Positions 1 to 8,876 of a stretch of 64,000 nt of DNA are shown here, piece after piece. The stretch spans positions 1-64,000 of the forward strand of contig NZ_CAMCWY010000011.1 of the NCBI RefSeq assembly GCF_945882965.1, in the 5' to 3' direction. Below the pieces are notes generated by a model. That model ran no database searches and was not told the origin of the DNA. It worked only from the letters and a program-made list of their open reading frames with translations. The number at the start of each line of letters is the position of its first letter. Positions within the stretch are counted from its first letter, which is position 1. Origin of the DNA: Sphingorhabdus sp. EL138. GTDB taxonomy: Bacteria; Pseudomonadota; Alphaproteobacteria; Sphingomonadales; Sphingomonadaceae. The position numbers were made by a program, and so were the translations under genes.

Positions 1-604
1 CACCGGCTCCAATGTTACGCTGAAGCGCGGAGATAATGCCTGCGGTCACGGTGTTGCCAAGGCCAAGCGGGTTACCGATTGCAATGACCCAGTCGCCCAC
101 ACGGCTTTTCCTGGAATCGGCCATTTTGACGAACGGCAAATCGGTCGCGCGGATTTTGAGCAACGCGATGTCGGACTGTGGATCACGGCCGACGATTTCG
201 GCCTGATATTCCTTGCCATCAAATAAGGTGACGGTCACGCGGTCAACCGCATCGCCCGATGGGCCACCCGCGACAACATGGTTGTTGGTCACGATATAGC
301 CATCGCTCGAGATCAAAAAGCCTGAGCCACCGCTTGCTTGATCCTGTGTCACTGGGCGGCGTTCGCCGGTTAGCGGGTTAAAGCTGGTGGCGACTTGCAC
401 CTTTTGCCGTGTGGTGATGTTGACCACCGCTGGCTGCAACTGTGCGGCCAAGTCTGCAAAGCTCGACGGAGCGCCGCCGGGCGCGAGATTAACTTGTTCC
501 GAAACAGCAAGGCCGGTTTGCGCGGTCACGGGATTGTCGTTGACCAAAGCTACGGCGGCACCTGTCATTAAAAGCGCGGTGGTAACTGCATAAGCGTAAC
601 GCAC
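1..604 (-). CDS. Do-like periplasmic serine protease (HtrA/DegP family), partial
   Basis: The N-terminal 201 codons of a trypsin-like HtrA protease are present; the rest lies beyond the window start. Translation from a GTG at 604 gives a hydrophobic leader, then a protease domain with catalytic His109 in TNNHVV and Asp145 in SDIALLK. The catalytic Ser and the PDZ domains would be outside. The GTG is preceded by GAGAGGA about nine bases upstream, and no in-frame ATG is close by. It lies downstream of hflK-hflC on the same strand, the usual alphaproteobacterial order, so it probably degrades or refolds envelope proteins alongside the HflKC membrane quality-control complex. Family assignment is sure; DegP versus DegQ cannot be decided from this part. 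Confidence 0.9.
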   Translation of the reverse strand, partial: MRYAYAVTTALLMTGAAVALVNDNPVTAQTGLAVSEQVNLAPGGAPSSFADLAAQLQPAVVNITTRQKVQVATSFNPLTGERRPVTQDQASGGSGFLISSDGYIVTNNHVVAGGPSGDAVDRVTVTLFDGKEYQAEIVGRDPQSDIALLKIRATDLPFVKMADSRKSRVGDWVIAIGNPLGLGNTVTAGIISALQRNIGAG

Positions 605-731
605 GGATATTATTCCTCTCGTCTATTCAATTGGGCAAATCGCCCTGAAAATCTGTCATTCGTTGGCTTAGCAAAGCTGAACGCCAATTGAATGGATGCC
701 ATCCAATTGACCAAGGCCATATATCGGTTGA

Positions 732-1577
732 TTAAATTCCTTTGCGGAATTTTTCCAGATAGGCGTTCTGCGGCGACAAGATGATATTGGTTGCACCTTC
801 TCCATTCTGGAACGTCTGACGATAGCTCTGCATCGCACGGTAGAAATCATAAAAACTCGGGTCCTTGCCATAGCTTATGGCGTAGATGCGGGCGGCTTCG
901 GCCTCAGCGTCAGCGCGGATAATTTGCGCTTCCTTTTGACCTTCTGCGTCAATGGCGATGGCTTCCTGATTTCGGGCGCTGCGCATGCGGTTATAGGCCG
1001 ACTGTAACGTTGCGGCTGGCAAGTCGGCCCGCTTGATGCGCACGTCAATAACTTCTGCGCCATAACTCTTGGCTTCGCGATTAAGCGCAGTCTGGATATT
1101 CTCCATGACTTCGCCGCGTTCCGCGCTGAGCAATGTCGCGAAAGTCCGCTTGCCAAGCTCATTGCGCAACGATGATCCCAAAATCGTGCGCAATTGGTCG
1201 CGCAGGCGATCTTCTGTACGGATTGTGCGGTACATCACCGCGGGCTTGGTAATGCGGAAACGGGCAAAAGCGTCAACCTGAAGGCGCAATTGGTCGGTGG
1301 AAAGCACTTCCTGTTGTTCCATCTGCACGCTCAACACGCGCTTGTCGATCATCTGGATTTGTTCGACAAAGGGTATGCGGAAGGTAAGCCCGGCACGTGT
1401 TTCGCCGAATTTTTCACCTGGTCTATAAGCGTTAACGATCCGGTCGACCTTACCATAGCTGCTGATAATGGCTTGTTGCGTTTCGGGAACGACATTCACC
1501 GACATGCTCATCAATATGAGCGCGCCGATCGCGCCGATGGCGAGATAAATCGGGTTGCGAAGGAGGCTGCTGGTCAT
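732..1577 (-). CDS. hflC: SPFH/band-7 membrane protease modulator HflC
   Basis: A 281-residue SPFH/prohibitin-family protein with one N-terminal membrane segment (about residues 9-26) followed by the band-7 domain and an Ala/Glu-rich helical region. HflC assembles with HflK into a large periplasmic-facing cage around the FtsH protease and limits its access to membrane substrates. The start ATG lies inside the last codons of hflK (4-bp overlap), so the two are translationally coupled. Length and order fit HflC well. Confidence 0.93.
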   Translation of the reverse strand: MTSSLLRNPIYLAIGAIGALILMSMSVNVVPETQQAIISSYGKVDRIVNAYRPGEKFGETRAGLTFRIPFVEQIQMIDKRVLSVQMEQQEVLSTDQLRLQVDAFARFRITKPAVMYRTIRTEDRLRDQLRTILGSSLRNELGKRTFATLLSAERGEVMENIQTALNREAKSYGAEVIDVRIKRADLPAATLQSAYNRMRSARNQEAIAIDAEGQKEAQIIRADAEAEAARIYAISYGKDPSFYDFYRAMQSYRQTFQNGEGATNIILSPQNAYLEKFRKGI

Positions 1578-2692
1578 TGCTTGGTCCCTGTCACGGTCAC
1601 TGGTTCGGCCTTTGAAGCCGCTTTTTTCTGGAATTCGGGTATGGGAAGGTAAGGCGTTACGCCGCCGGTTTCGACAATCGTCTTGTCGACTTTGCCCAAC
1701 ACTTGCTCCATGGTTTCATAATAAAGCCGGCGTTTGGTGACCTCTGGTGCCTCACGATATTGCACATAGATTTTGTCAAATTCGGCGGTTTCACCCAATG
1801 CAAGCTCGGTCACGCGGCTGGCATAAGCGCGGGCATCGTTCAAATAGCTCTCGCGCCGTTGCTGCGCCGCGTTCACTTCGCGGAAGGCGTCATTAACCTC
1901 GGCTGGCGGGTCCGATTGGCGGATTGAGATGCTCTGGATCAGCACGCCAGCCCGATATTCATCAAGCACCTCTTGCATCCGGCGACGCACCTCAAGTTCG
2001 ATTGCACCACGGCCGGGGCCGATTGCCTGCGTCAGGTCAAAATTGGCGACAGCAGCGCGCATGGCGCTCTCGGCGACTTCTTTGACCGTTTCCTGCGGAC
2101 TGTCGAGTTGGAACAGATACAGTTCCGGCTCTTTAATCGACCAACGGACATCATAAGCCATATCGATGATGCTTTGGTCCTTCGTCAGCACCAGATTCTC
2201 GCTGCTTGCCTTTGGCGAGCCTACGGATGTGGTTTGAATCTGTTGGGTGTCAATTTTCGTGATGCTTTGCAGTGGCGCAGGCAAGGTGAACTGGATTCCC
2301 GGCTGCACTGTACGCGCATATTTGCCCAATTGCGTCACGACGCCTTCCTGCTCAGGTCCAATCCGGTGCACGCTCGTCCACAACAGCCACAGCGCCACCA
2401 AGCCACCGACTATCAATGGCCACCAGCTTTTGCCATTGGGGCGTTGCGGCAAACCACCAAATCCACTGCCTTTTCTGCGCAGCAGATCCTCAAGCGATGG
2501 GCCGCGCGAACGGTTGCGTCCGGCGGGTTCGGGTGTTGGGTCCCACGGGTTAACGGGATCGGGCTTCGAACCGCCTCCGCGTCCGGTTGTGTTGCTTGCG
2601 CCGCTTGTTTCTCCGGAATCCGGCGAATCCCAAGGTCCTTTGCCATCTGCTGCCAAAATTACGGGTCCCTGCTTGTCAAATTTGGTGCTCAT
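1574..2692 (-). CDS. hflK: SPFH/band-7 membrane protease modulator HflK
   Basis: A 372-residue protein. A Gly/Pro/Asn-rich cytoplasmic N-terminus (residues 1-88) and one membrane segment (about 90-108) precede the band-7 domain. This layout is typical of HflK, which is longer than HflC because of the Gly-rich head. It forms the FtsH-regulating HflKC complex with the next gene. AAAGG stands just upstream of the start. The gene is divergent from mrp, and the 71-bp gap must carry both promoters. Confidence 0.93.
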   Translation of the reverse strand: MSTKFDKQGPVILAADGKGPWDSPDSGETSGASNTTGRGGGSKPDPVNPWDPTPEPAGRNRSRGPSLEDLLRRKGSGFGGLPQRPNGKSWWPLIVGGLVALWLLWTSVHRIGPEQEGVVTQLGKYARTVQPGIQFTLPAPLQSITKIDTQQIQTTSVGSPKASSENLVLTKDQSIIDMAYDVRWSIKEPELYLFQLDSPQETVKEVAESAMRAAVANFDLTQAIGPGRGAIELEVRRRMQEVLDEYRAGVLIQSISIRQSDPPAEVNDAFREVNAAQQRRESYLNDARAYASRVTELALGETAEFDKIYVQYREAPEVTKRRLYYETMEQVLGKVDKTIVETGGVTPYLPIPEFQKKAASKAEPVTVTGTKQ

Positions 2693-2763
2693 AGAACCTT
2701 TATAAGAACGGTTTTTCAGAAAAACAGTGTCAATCCCGCAATTCTGGATCTATTCCGCAAGTC

Positions 2764-3738
2764 ATGTCCGATTTTGCTATAATTTCCGATGCTATTTTTG
2801 CTGTCGTAGGGAGCCGCGCGAGTGGTTTAAAGGTCTCAGATCAAGCCGTTTCGCTGATGCTTGACGTGTCCGGCCTAAATGCAGAGCAGCGTGTGGAGAT
2901 CGAAGTGGATGTCCGCACAGCAGCCACGCAGGCCGGCGCGCAATCGGTGCGTATCATGCTAACCGCCGAACGCATCACGCCGCGCCTCATTGCGGTTGCA
3001 AGCGGCAAGGGCGGCGTGGGCAAATCTACGCTGTCGACAAACCTTGCCATCGCTATGGCACGCGCTGGCCGTTCGGTGGGTCTGGTGGACGCAGATATCT
3101 ATGGCCCGTCGCAGCCGAGATTGATGGGTGTGGAGGGCGTGAAGCCCGAAGCGGAAGGCAAGATGATGATCCCTGTCATGGGCGCAGGCGGCGTGCCGTT
3201 TCTATCCATGGGGCAATTGGTTAATCCGGGACAGGCCATTGCCTGGCGCGGGCCAATGGCGGGTAATGCGCTGTCGCAACTTGTCGATGCCAAATGGGGT
3301 AATGTCCGCGAAATCGTGGTCGATATGCCGCCCGGCACAGGCGATATTCAATTATCGATGATCCAAAAGCACAAGCCCATTGGTGCAGTGATCATCTCGA
3401 CGCCGCAGGACCTTGCCCTTATTGACGCGATGCGCGCCATCAGCTTTTTCGACACGGCAAAAGTGCCGATCATTGGACTTGTTGAAAACATGGCCGGATA
3501 TCTGTGTCCGCATTGCGGGGAAATGAGCGATCCGTTCGGTTCAGGTGGAGCAGAAGCGGCGGCGAAGGAATTGGACATTCCGTTCTTTGGACGGATACCG
3601 CTCGACATCAAAATTCGCGTGGAAAGCGACGCTGGTACGCCGCCTGCATTGGGTGAAGGACCGATCAGCGACGCTTATGCCGCAATAGCGCGGCAGGTCG
3701 GCAGTTGGATCGATTCGCCGAAAGATAGCGCTGCATGA
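2764..3738 (+). CDS. mrp: Mrp/ApbC-type iron-sulfur cluster carrier ATPase
   Basis: A 324-residue P-loop protein of the Mrp/NBP35 family, which binds and transfers [4Fe-4S] clusters in the cytoplasm. The deviant Walker A SGKGGVGKS is at residues 80-88, and the cluster-binding CPHC (Cys248, Cys251) is in the C-terminal part. Residues 1-70 correspond to a shortened N-terminal MIP18/DUF59-like domain. The stop overlaps the start of the next gene by 4 bp, so the carrier is translationally coupled to a molybdenum oxidoreductase subunit whose partner proteins normally carry Fe-S clusters. Confidence 0.92.
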   Translation: MSDFAIISDAIFAVVGSRASGLKVSDQAVSLMLDVSGLNAEQRVEIEVDVRTAATQAGAQSVRIMLTAERITPRLIAVASGKGGVGKSTLSTNLAIAMARAGRSVGLVDADIYGPSQPRLMGVEGVKPEAEGKMMIPVMGAGGVPFLSMGQLVNPGQAIAWRGPMAGNALSQLVDAKWGNVREIVVDMPPGTGDIQLSMIQKHKPIGAVIISTPQDLALIDAMRAISFFDTAKVPIIGLVENMAGYLCPHCGEMSDPFGSGGAEAAAKELDIPFFGRIPLDIKIRVESDAGTPPALGEGPISDAYAAIARQVGSWIDSPKDSAA

Positions 3739-6011
3739 ATGAAGCGCCAGCAGCAAAGGACGGCATAAGCCGCCGAAAACTGCTGATTGGCGGCGGCGCA
3801 GGCGTGGGACTCTTGGTGGCATGGGGCCTATGGCCGCGCCGCTATGCGCCAAATATGCGCGCGGCGGATGGTGAGCATCTTTTCGGGCCATGGCTCAAAA
3901 TTGCGGAGGATGGCAAAGTCATTATCGCCATCCCGCAGGGCGAGTCTGGCCAAGGCGTATACACCGCGCTGGCGCAGATCGTGGCCGGTGAATTGGGGGC
4001 GGACTGGCGCTCGGTCGCGGTGCAGCCGGTTTCCGCTAGCCCGATCTTTGCCAACACACTTTTGGCGCGTGCGTGGGCGCCTGCATTCTTACCAGAAAAT
4101 ATCGCGCTCGATGTGGATGTTGGTCCCGTTGCCAGCAGTATAAACGAAATCGCCCGTCGCAACATGTTCGTGGTGACTGGGGGGTCGTCCTCAATCCGGC
4201 AGTTCGAAAGACCGTGCCGTGAAGCTGGCGCTGCGGCGCGGACTTTATTATGTCAGGCAGCAGCAGCGCGCTGGGGCATTGCATTGGAGCAATGCCGGAC
4301 CGATCGTGGCTTTGTCATTGCCGGCAAACGGCGCTTGTCCTTTGCAGAATTGGTGGTTGAGGCATCGGCGCTTGATGTGCCGTCCCCCATTCCACTCAAC
4401 CCGTCGGCGCGCAACCGCCTTTCCGGACGTGATGCACCGCGCCTTGACCTGTCGGCCAAGGTTGACGGCAGTGTGAGTTTTGCAGGCGATATCCGTTTGC
4501 CCGACATGTTGTTTGCGTCGGTTCGCGCCGGGCCAGCCGGCAACACCAGCCTGTTGTCTGCGGATGAGAAAGCGGCGCTGAACATGCGTGGCGTCGTTCA
4601 GGTGGTGAAGACCGATAATTGGGTCGCGGCGGCCGCAAGCAATTGGTGGGCGGCAAACCATGCCCTTGATGCCATGGCACCTGTGTTCCGCACCAAGGGC
4701 CGGCTGGCAGACAGCACCGAAATTGTGCAGTCTTTGTCCAACGCAATTGCCAGAGGTCCCGGCTTTCGCGCGACCAAATTTGGCGATGTTGACGCCGCCA
4801 TGGCGCCGGAGGCGGGCGCGCGCCTATTCAAAGCGGACTATGCCGTCGGCGCTGCTGTGCACGCACCGATTGAGACACGCTCGGCAACCGCATATTTTCG
4901 GGATCAGCGCTTACAATTATGGCTCGCGACCCAAGCGCCAGCCGCTGCGCGATTGGCTGCTGCGCAGGCCATAGGGATTAATGTGGATGACGTTATCCAC
5001 TATCCCGTGCTGGCCGGTGGCAGCTTTGATCGCAATTTCGACAACAGCATATCTGCGCAAGTGGCGGTGATTGCCAAGGCAGTGGGCAGACCCGTCCAAT
5101 TGACGTGGTCCCGGCCAGAAGATTTCGTCCGCGATCACGTCCGTAGCCCTGCTTTGGGCAGGCTTTCGGCGGCCATGAATGCGGAGGGCGCGGTGACGGG
5201 CCTAGCGGTTCGTGTTGCCGCAGCGTCCAGTATGCGTGAGTTGGCCTACCGGATTGATGGACAGCAGACCGACAAGGCGCGTAAATCGGCATCCGGCCAA
5301 TATGATGCGCTTGCGCTGGAAGGCGCGCAGATTCCTTACGCCATACCAAATATCAGTATCGACCATTTCCCGGTGTCCATGCCGATGCCGACGGGTCCAT
5401 GGCGCGGCCTTGCCAACAGCTATAACTGCTTCTTCGTTGAGGGATTTATCGATGAACTGGCGCATAAGGCGGGGGTTGAACCATTGTCGTTCCGTATGCA
5501 GATGCTGGTTGGCCAGACGCGCTTGGCGCGATGCCTAACAGGCGTGGCGACCATGGCTGGCTGGGATGGCGGCGTGTCGGGCAGCGGGCGTGGCATCGCT
5601 TGCCACAGCATGCGCGGCAGCCATCTTGCCGTCATTGTGACGGCCCGCAATAGCCCGACTGGCGTGCGGGTTGACCGCATTCACGCGATGGCCGATTGTG
5701 GCCGCTTGATTAACCCCGATCTTGCGCGCCAACAGATTGAAGGCGGCATCGTGTTTGGATTGGCGCAAGCCTTGGGATCTGCTACGGATTTTGAAAGCGG
5801 GCTTCCCACCGCACGCCGGTTGCGCGATATTGACCTGCCCAAATTGGCTGAGGTCCCCGAAATCACCGTGGAACTTGCGCGCAGTGATGAAGCGCCGGGC
5901 GGCGTTTCCGAATTGGGCGTTCCCGCCGTGGCGCCCGCGATTGCCAATGCCCTTTTCTCCGCAGCTGGTATCAGGCTGCGTGAATTACCCTTATTGTCCA
6001 GAGGACTATGA
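3735..6011 (+). CDS. Molybdopterin-binding oxidoreductase large subunit (xanthine dehydrogenase / isoquinoline 1-oxidoreductase beta type), Tat-exported
   Basis: A 758-residue protein of the molybdenum hydroxylase family. The N-terminus has a Tat motif (SRRKLL, residues 12-17) followed by a hydrophobic stretch, so export or membrane anchoring is expected, as in IorB-type enzymes. The last 50 residues hold the family's GGVSELGVPAVAPA segment with the active-site Glu. Substrate cannot be told. A [2Fe-2S] small subunit, which this type normally needs for electron transfer, is not encoded next to it. The gene overlaps mrp and hemH by 4 bp each, giving a tight three-gene unit. Confidence 0.85.
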   Translation: MNEAPAAKDGISRRKLLIGGGAGVGLLVAWGLWPRRYAPNMRAADGEHLFGPWLKIAEDGKVIIAIPQGESGQGVYTALAQIVAGELGADWRSVAVQPVSASPIFANTLLARAWAPAFLPENIALDVDVGPVASSINEIARRNMFVVTGGSSSIRQFERPCREAGAAARTLLCQAAAARWGIALEQCRTDRGFVIAGKRRLSFAELVVEASALDVPSPIPLNPSARNRLSGRDAPRLDLSAKVDGSVSFAGDIRLPDMLFASVRAGPAGNTSLLSADEKAALNMRGVVQVVKTDNWVAAAASNWWAANHALDAMAPVFRTKGRLADSTEIVQSLSNAIARGPGFRATKFGDVDAAMAPEAGARLFKADYAVGAAVHAPIETRSATAYFRDQRLQLWLATQAPAAARLAAAQAIGINVDDVIHYPVLAGGSFDRNFDNSISAQVAVIAKAVGRPVQLTWSRPEDFVRDHVRSPALGRLSAAMNAEGAVTGLAVRVAAASSMRELAYRIDGQQTDKARKSASGQYDALALEGAQIPYAIPNISIDHFPVSMPMPTGPWRGLANSYNCFFVEGFIDELAHKAGVEPLSFRMQMLVGQTRLARCLTGVATMAGWDGGVSGSGRGIACHSMRGSHLAVIVTARNSPTGVRVDRIHAMADCGRLINPDLARQQIEGGIVFGLAQALGSATDFESGLPTARRLRDIDLPKLAEVPEITVELARSDEAPGGVSELGVPAVAPAIANALFSAAGIRLRELPLLSRGL

Positions 6012-7009
6012 TGACATTACCGATTAATCACCCTCCCGTAGCCACACCTAAAATTGGGGTATTGCTTGTAAATTTGGGGACGCCGGACGCACCGACGACG
6101 TCTGCTGTGAAACGCTATCTCAAGCAGTTTCTATCCGACCGCCGCGTGGTCGAAATTCCGGCGATCATCTGGCAGCCGATCTTGCGCGGCATCATTTTGA
6201 ATACCCGTCCCCAGAAATCCGCCAAGGCTTATGCAAAAGTGTGGACTGACAAGGGTTCGCCTCTTGCGTTCTTTACCGCTGCACAGGCCGACGCGCTTCA
6301 GGTTCTCATGGGCGATTGTGCCGATGTCCGCTTCGCTATGCGCTATGGCAACCCGTCGGTCGCTGATCAGCTTGCCGCCATGAAGGCAGCCGGTTGCAAC
6401 CGCATCTTGATCGCGCCGATGTATCCGCAATATTCCGGCGCAACGACGGGGACTGTTTTGGATGAGGCCTATGGCGCGCTGACCGCTATGCGCTGGCACC
6501 CCGCGATACGGACCTTGCCTGCGTATCATGATGACGCGGCCTATATCGGTGCACTGAAAACGTCGATTGAGGCTTCGCTGGCCGGACTGGACTTCGAACC
6601 CGACGCTGTCGTCATCAGCTTCCACGGCATGCCCGAACGCACATTGCATTTGGGGGATCCCTATCATTGCCATTGCCAGAAAACGGCGCGTTTGCTGTCT
6701 GATGCTATGGAGCGCGAATTGGTTGTCAGTTTCCAGTCACGTTTCGGTCGTGCAAAATGGCTTGAACCCGCAACCGACGACACGCTGATGCGTTTGGCGC
6801 ACGAAGGCACCAAAAAGGTTGCCATTTTCGCGCCAGGCTTTTCCGTCGATTGCCTCGAAACGCTCGAAGAATTGGCCATGCAGGGCCATGAACAGTTCGA
6901 AGAAGCAGGCGGCACGCATTACGCATACATGCCATGCCTTAATGACAGTGATGTTGGCATGGACATGGTAGAACGCATCATCCGTCGTGAACTGGCTGGC
7001 TGGATTTAA
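6008..7009 (+). CDS. hemH: Ferrochelatase
   Basis: A 333-residue ferrochelatase, which inserts Fe2+ into protoporphyrin IX as the last step of haem synthesis. Visible motifs are the N-terminal GVLLVNLGTP, the active-site His206 in SFHGMPERTL, and the acidic C-terminal DCLETLEEL stretch. Two adjacent ATG codons (6008 and 6011) follow AGAGGA; the first overlaps the stop of the upstream gene. It closes the mrp-led cluster. Confidence 0.96.
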   Translation: MMTLPINHPPVATPKIGVLLVNLGTPDAPTTSAVKRYLKQFLSDRRVVEIPAIIWQPILRGIILNTRPQKSAKAYAKVWTDKGSPLAFFTAAQADALQVLMGDCADVRFAMRYGNPSVADQLAAMKAAGCNRILIAPMYPQYSGATTGTVLDEAYGALTAMRWHPAIRTLPAYHDDAAYIGALKTSIEASLAGLDFEPDAVVISFHGMPERTLHLGDPYHCHCQKTARLLSDAMERELVVSFQSRFGRAKWLEPATDDTLMRLAHEGTKKVAIFAPGFSVDCLETLEELAMQGHEQFEEAGGTHYAYMPCLNDSDVGMDMVERIIRRELAGWI

Positions 7010-7116
7010 TATCCGATACAGCAGGTTATGATTTTTTTGGCCTAACGTTTACGGCAACTTGCGCTTGCGGACGTCCGCGGTAATCATCGTCAAAAATTGA
7101 GTGAGGAGAGCGGCGC

Positions 7117-7839
7117 ATGACAAGAGTGGCAGTGGTTACTGGGGGGACCAGAGGCATTGGGGAGGCGATTAGCCTAAAGCTGCAAGAAAAGGGACGTCTG
7201 GTTATCGCCAATTACGGCGGCAATGATGCGGCAGCCCAGGCCTTTGCAGAGCGTAATGGCATCGCCGTTCGAAAATGGGACGTAGGTGACCATAAAAGTT
7301 GCATTGATGCCTGCGCCGCTATTGAGGCCGAATATGGCCAGATCGATATCATGGTCAACAACGCGGGCATTACGCGGGACGCGACAATGATTAAAATGAC
7401 GTTTGAACAATGGGATGAGGTTATCCGCGTTGACCTTACTGGCTGCTTCAACATGGCCAAGGCAGTGTTTGCTGGCATGCGTGAGCGCAAATGGGGCCGC
7501 ATCGTTAACATCGGCTCCGTCAACGGCCAAGGAGGGCAAATCGGTCAGGTGAACTATGCCGCGGCCAAATCAGGCATTCATGGCTTTACAAAATCCCTTG
7601 CGGCGGAGGGCGCACGACATGGTGTGACCGCCAATGCCATCGCGCCGGGATATATTGGCACGGAAATGCTGGCGACGATCCCTGATAATGTGATGGAGAA
7701 GATTGTCGCGCAAATTCCCGTTGGCCGCCTCGGGCAGCCCGAAGAAATTGCGCGTGGCGTCGAATTTCTCACCAGCGACAATGCAGGGTTTATCACCGGA
7801 TCGACCTTGTCGATCAATGGTGGCCAGCACATGTATTGA
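7117..7839 (+). CDS. phaB: Acetoacetyl-CoA reductase (PHB synthesis)
   Basis: A 240-residue classical short-chain dehydrogenase with TGGTRGIG at residues 8-15 and catalytic Ser134, Tyr147 and Lys151. The ITRD segment after NNAG and the C-terminal GGQHMY are typical of PhaB, which reduces acetoacetyl-CoA to (R)-3-hydroxybutyryl-CoA with NADPH. GAGGAGAG stands just before the ATG. It is not joined to phaA or phaC here; phaC and a phasin lie 5-10 kb away. A FabG role is less likely given the ending. Confidence 0.92.
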   Translation: MTRVAVVTGGTRGIGEAISLKLQEKGRLVIANYGGNDAAAQAFAERNGIAVRKWDVGDHKSCIDACAAIEAEYGQIDIMVNNAGITRDATMIKMTFEQWDEVIRVDLTGCFNMAKAVFAGMRERKWGRIVNIGSVNGQGGQIGQVNYAAAKSGIHGFTKSLAAEGARHGVTANAIAPGYIGTEMLATIPDNVMEKIVAQIPVGRLGQPEEIARGVEFLTSDNAGFITGSTLSINGGQHMY

Positions 7840-7888
7840 TGGCCATTCGAGCTTGAGCGCATTGTATCACCCGCCTGTCAAACGCAGC

Positions 7889-8080
7889 ATGACCGTAGCC
7901 GGGCATCAGACGTCAATCAGCCTTGAGCCATTATTTTGGGATCGGCTGAGGGCGGCGGCGGAAGCCGACGGCCTGCCAGTCAATGCTTTGGTGGCGCGGA
8001 TTGACGTCGCGCGGCTTGAATCGCGAACCCCTTGTGGTCTAGCAGGCGCCATCCGCCTCTGGCTCATGGCGCGGGCATAA
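7889..8080 (+). CDS. Small ribbon-helix-helix domain protein
   Basis: A 63-residue product from ATG 7889. The region from TVAGHQTSISLEPLFWD to the end matches the RHH_4 family of short alphaproteobacterial DNA-binding-like proteins. The conserved family region seems to extend a few residues upstream (PVKRS), so a TTG at 7853 or 7862 may be the true start. No clear ribosome binding site favours any candidate. It lies 50 bp after phaB on the same strand and is convergent with the LOV regulator. Target unknown. Confidence 0.72.
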   Translation: MTVAGHQTSISLEPLFWDRLRAAAEADGLPVNALVARIDVARLESRTPCGLAGAIRLWLMARA

Positions 8081-8167
8081 AAATACCGCCACATGCGTGA
8101 TAGCGGGTTGAAATACAATGCGTCTTCAGGCCTGCGCTGTTAGCTTGTATATGTGAAGTGCCTAGGA

Positions 8168-8800
8168 TCAAAGGCCCGCTTCGACGGCAATTCTCACCGC
8201 GTCTGCGGCGTTTGAAGTTGAAAGCTTTTTAAACATCAACATGCGGTGCATTTGAACCGTTTTTTCACTCAGTGAAAGACGGTAAGCTATTTGCTTTGTA
8301 CGGAAACCGCGCGCCATTTGCTGCAATATTTCGCGCTGGCGTGGCGAAAGACGATCAACAATTTGTGCGGCTTTCTGTTGCCGCACGAGGCCAATGCTCT
8401 CTTCTTCTGGTAGAACCTCAATTTGCGACCCGACGAAAAGCTCAAGCTTTCCCTCTTCATCAAATAAAGGGGCAATCATTACCGCATTGCGAAAGGGTGA
8501 GCCGTCTTTGCGGTAGTTGATAAGCTCAGCTAAGGCCGGGCGTTGTCCATAGACCGCCGAACGCAATTTCTCGGTCTGACCATTTTCCGTGTCGGGACCT
8601 CTCAAAAAACGGCAGTTTCGTCCAATCACTTCTGACTCAGTATATCCGGTAAGTGCGCAGAAGGCAGCGTTAACGGCAATCAGGGGATTGTCCGCTCGAG
8701 TGGGGTCGCTGACGACTGTTGCAATCGGGCTAAAACCAATCGACTCTAAAACGGGATGACTGTGGGCTTTGTGTGCCTTCGAGAAAGGTTCAGATTTCAC
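8168..8800 (-). CDS. Blue-light photoreceptor transcription factor, LOV-HTH (EL222-like)
   Basis: A 210-residue protein with an N-terminal LOV/PAS domain and a C-terminal LuxR-type HTH (about residues 145-205). The LOV signature GRNCRFLRG carries the flavin-adduct Cys63. The later PFRNAV and FVGSQIEV segments fit the LOV strands, including the flavin-side Gln. The domain order and size match EL222 of Erythrobacter, where light breaks an inhibitory LOV-HTH contact and allows dimeric DNA binding. No target gene is obvious. It is convergent with the RHH gene and faces away from it. Confidence 0.88.
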   Translation of the reverse strand: MKSEPFSKAHKAHSHPVLESIGFSPIATVVSDPTRADNPLIAVNAAFCALTGYTESEVIGRNCRFLRGPDTENGQTEKLRSAVYGQRPALAELINYRKDGSPFRNAVMIAPLFDEEGKLELFVGSQIEVLPEEESIGLVRQQKAAQIVDRLSPRQREILQQMARGFRTKQIAYRLSLSEKTVQMHRMLMFKKLSTSNAADAVRIAVEAGL

Positions 8801-8876
8801 TTAATCAAACGTGCAGTAAAAATCGTCCATTGGCAACCATTCCCGCGCTACACGCGCCAACATAACCCGACATATC

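Noticed and set aside
1973-2782. 269-codon plus-strand frame opposite hflK
   Set aside because: Antisense to hflK and crossing the divergent promoter gap; no domain.
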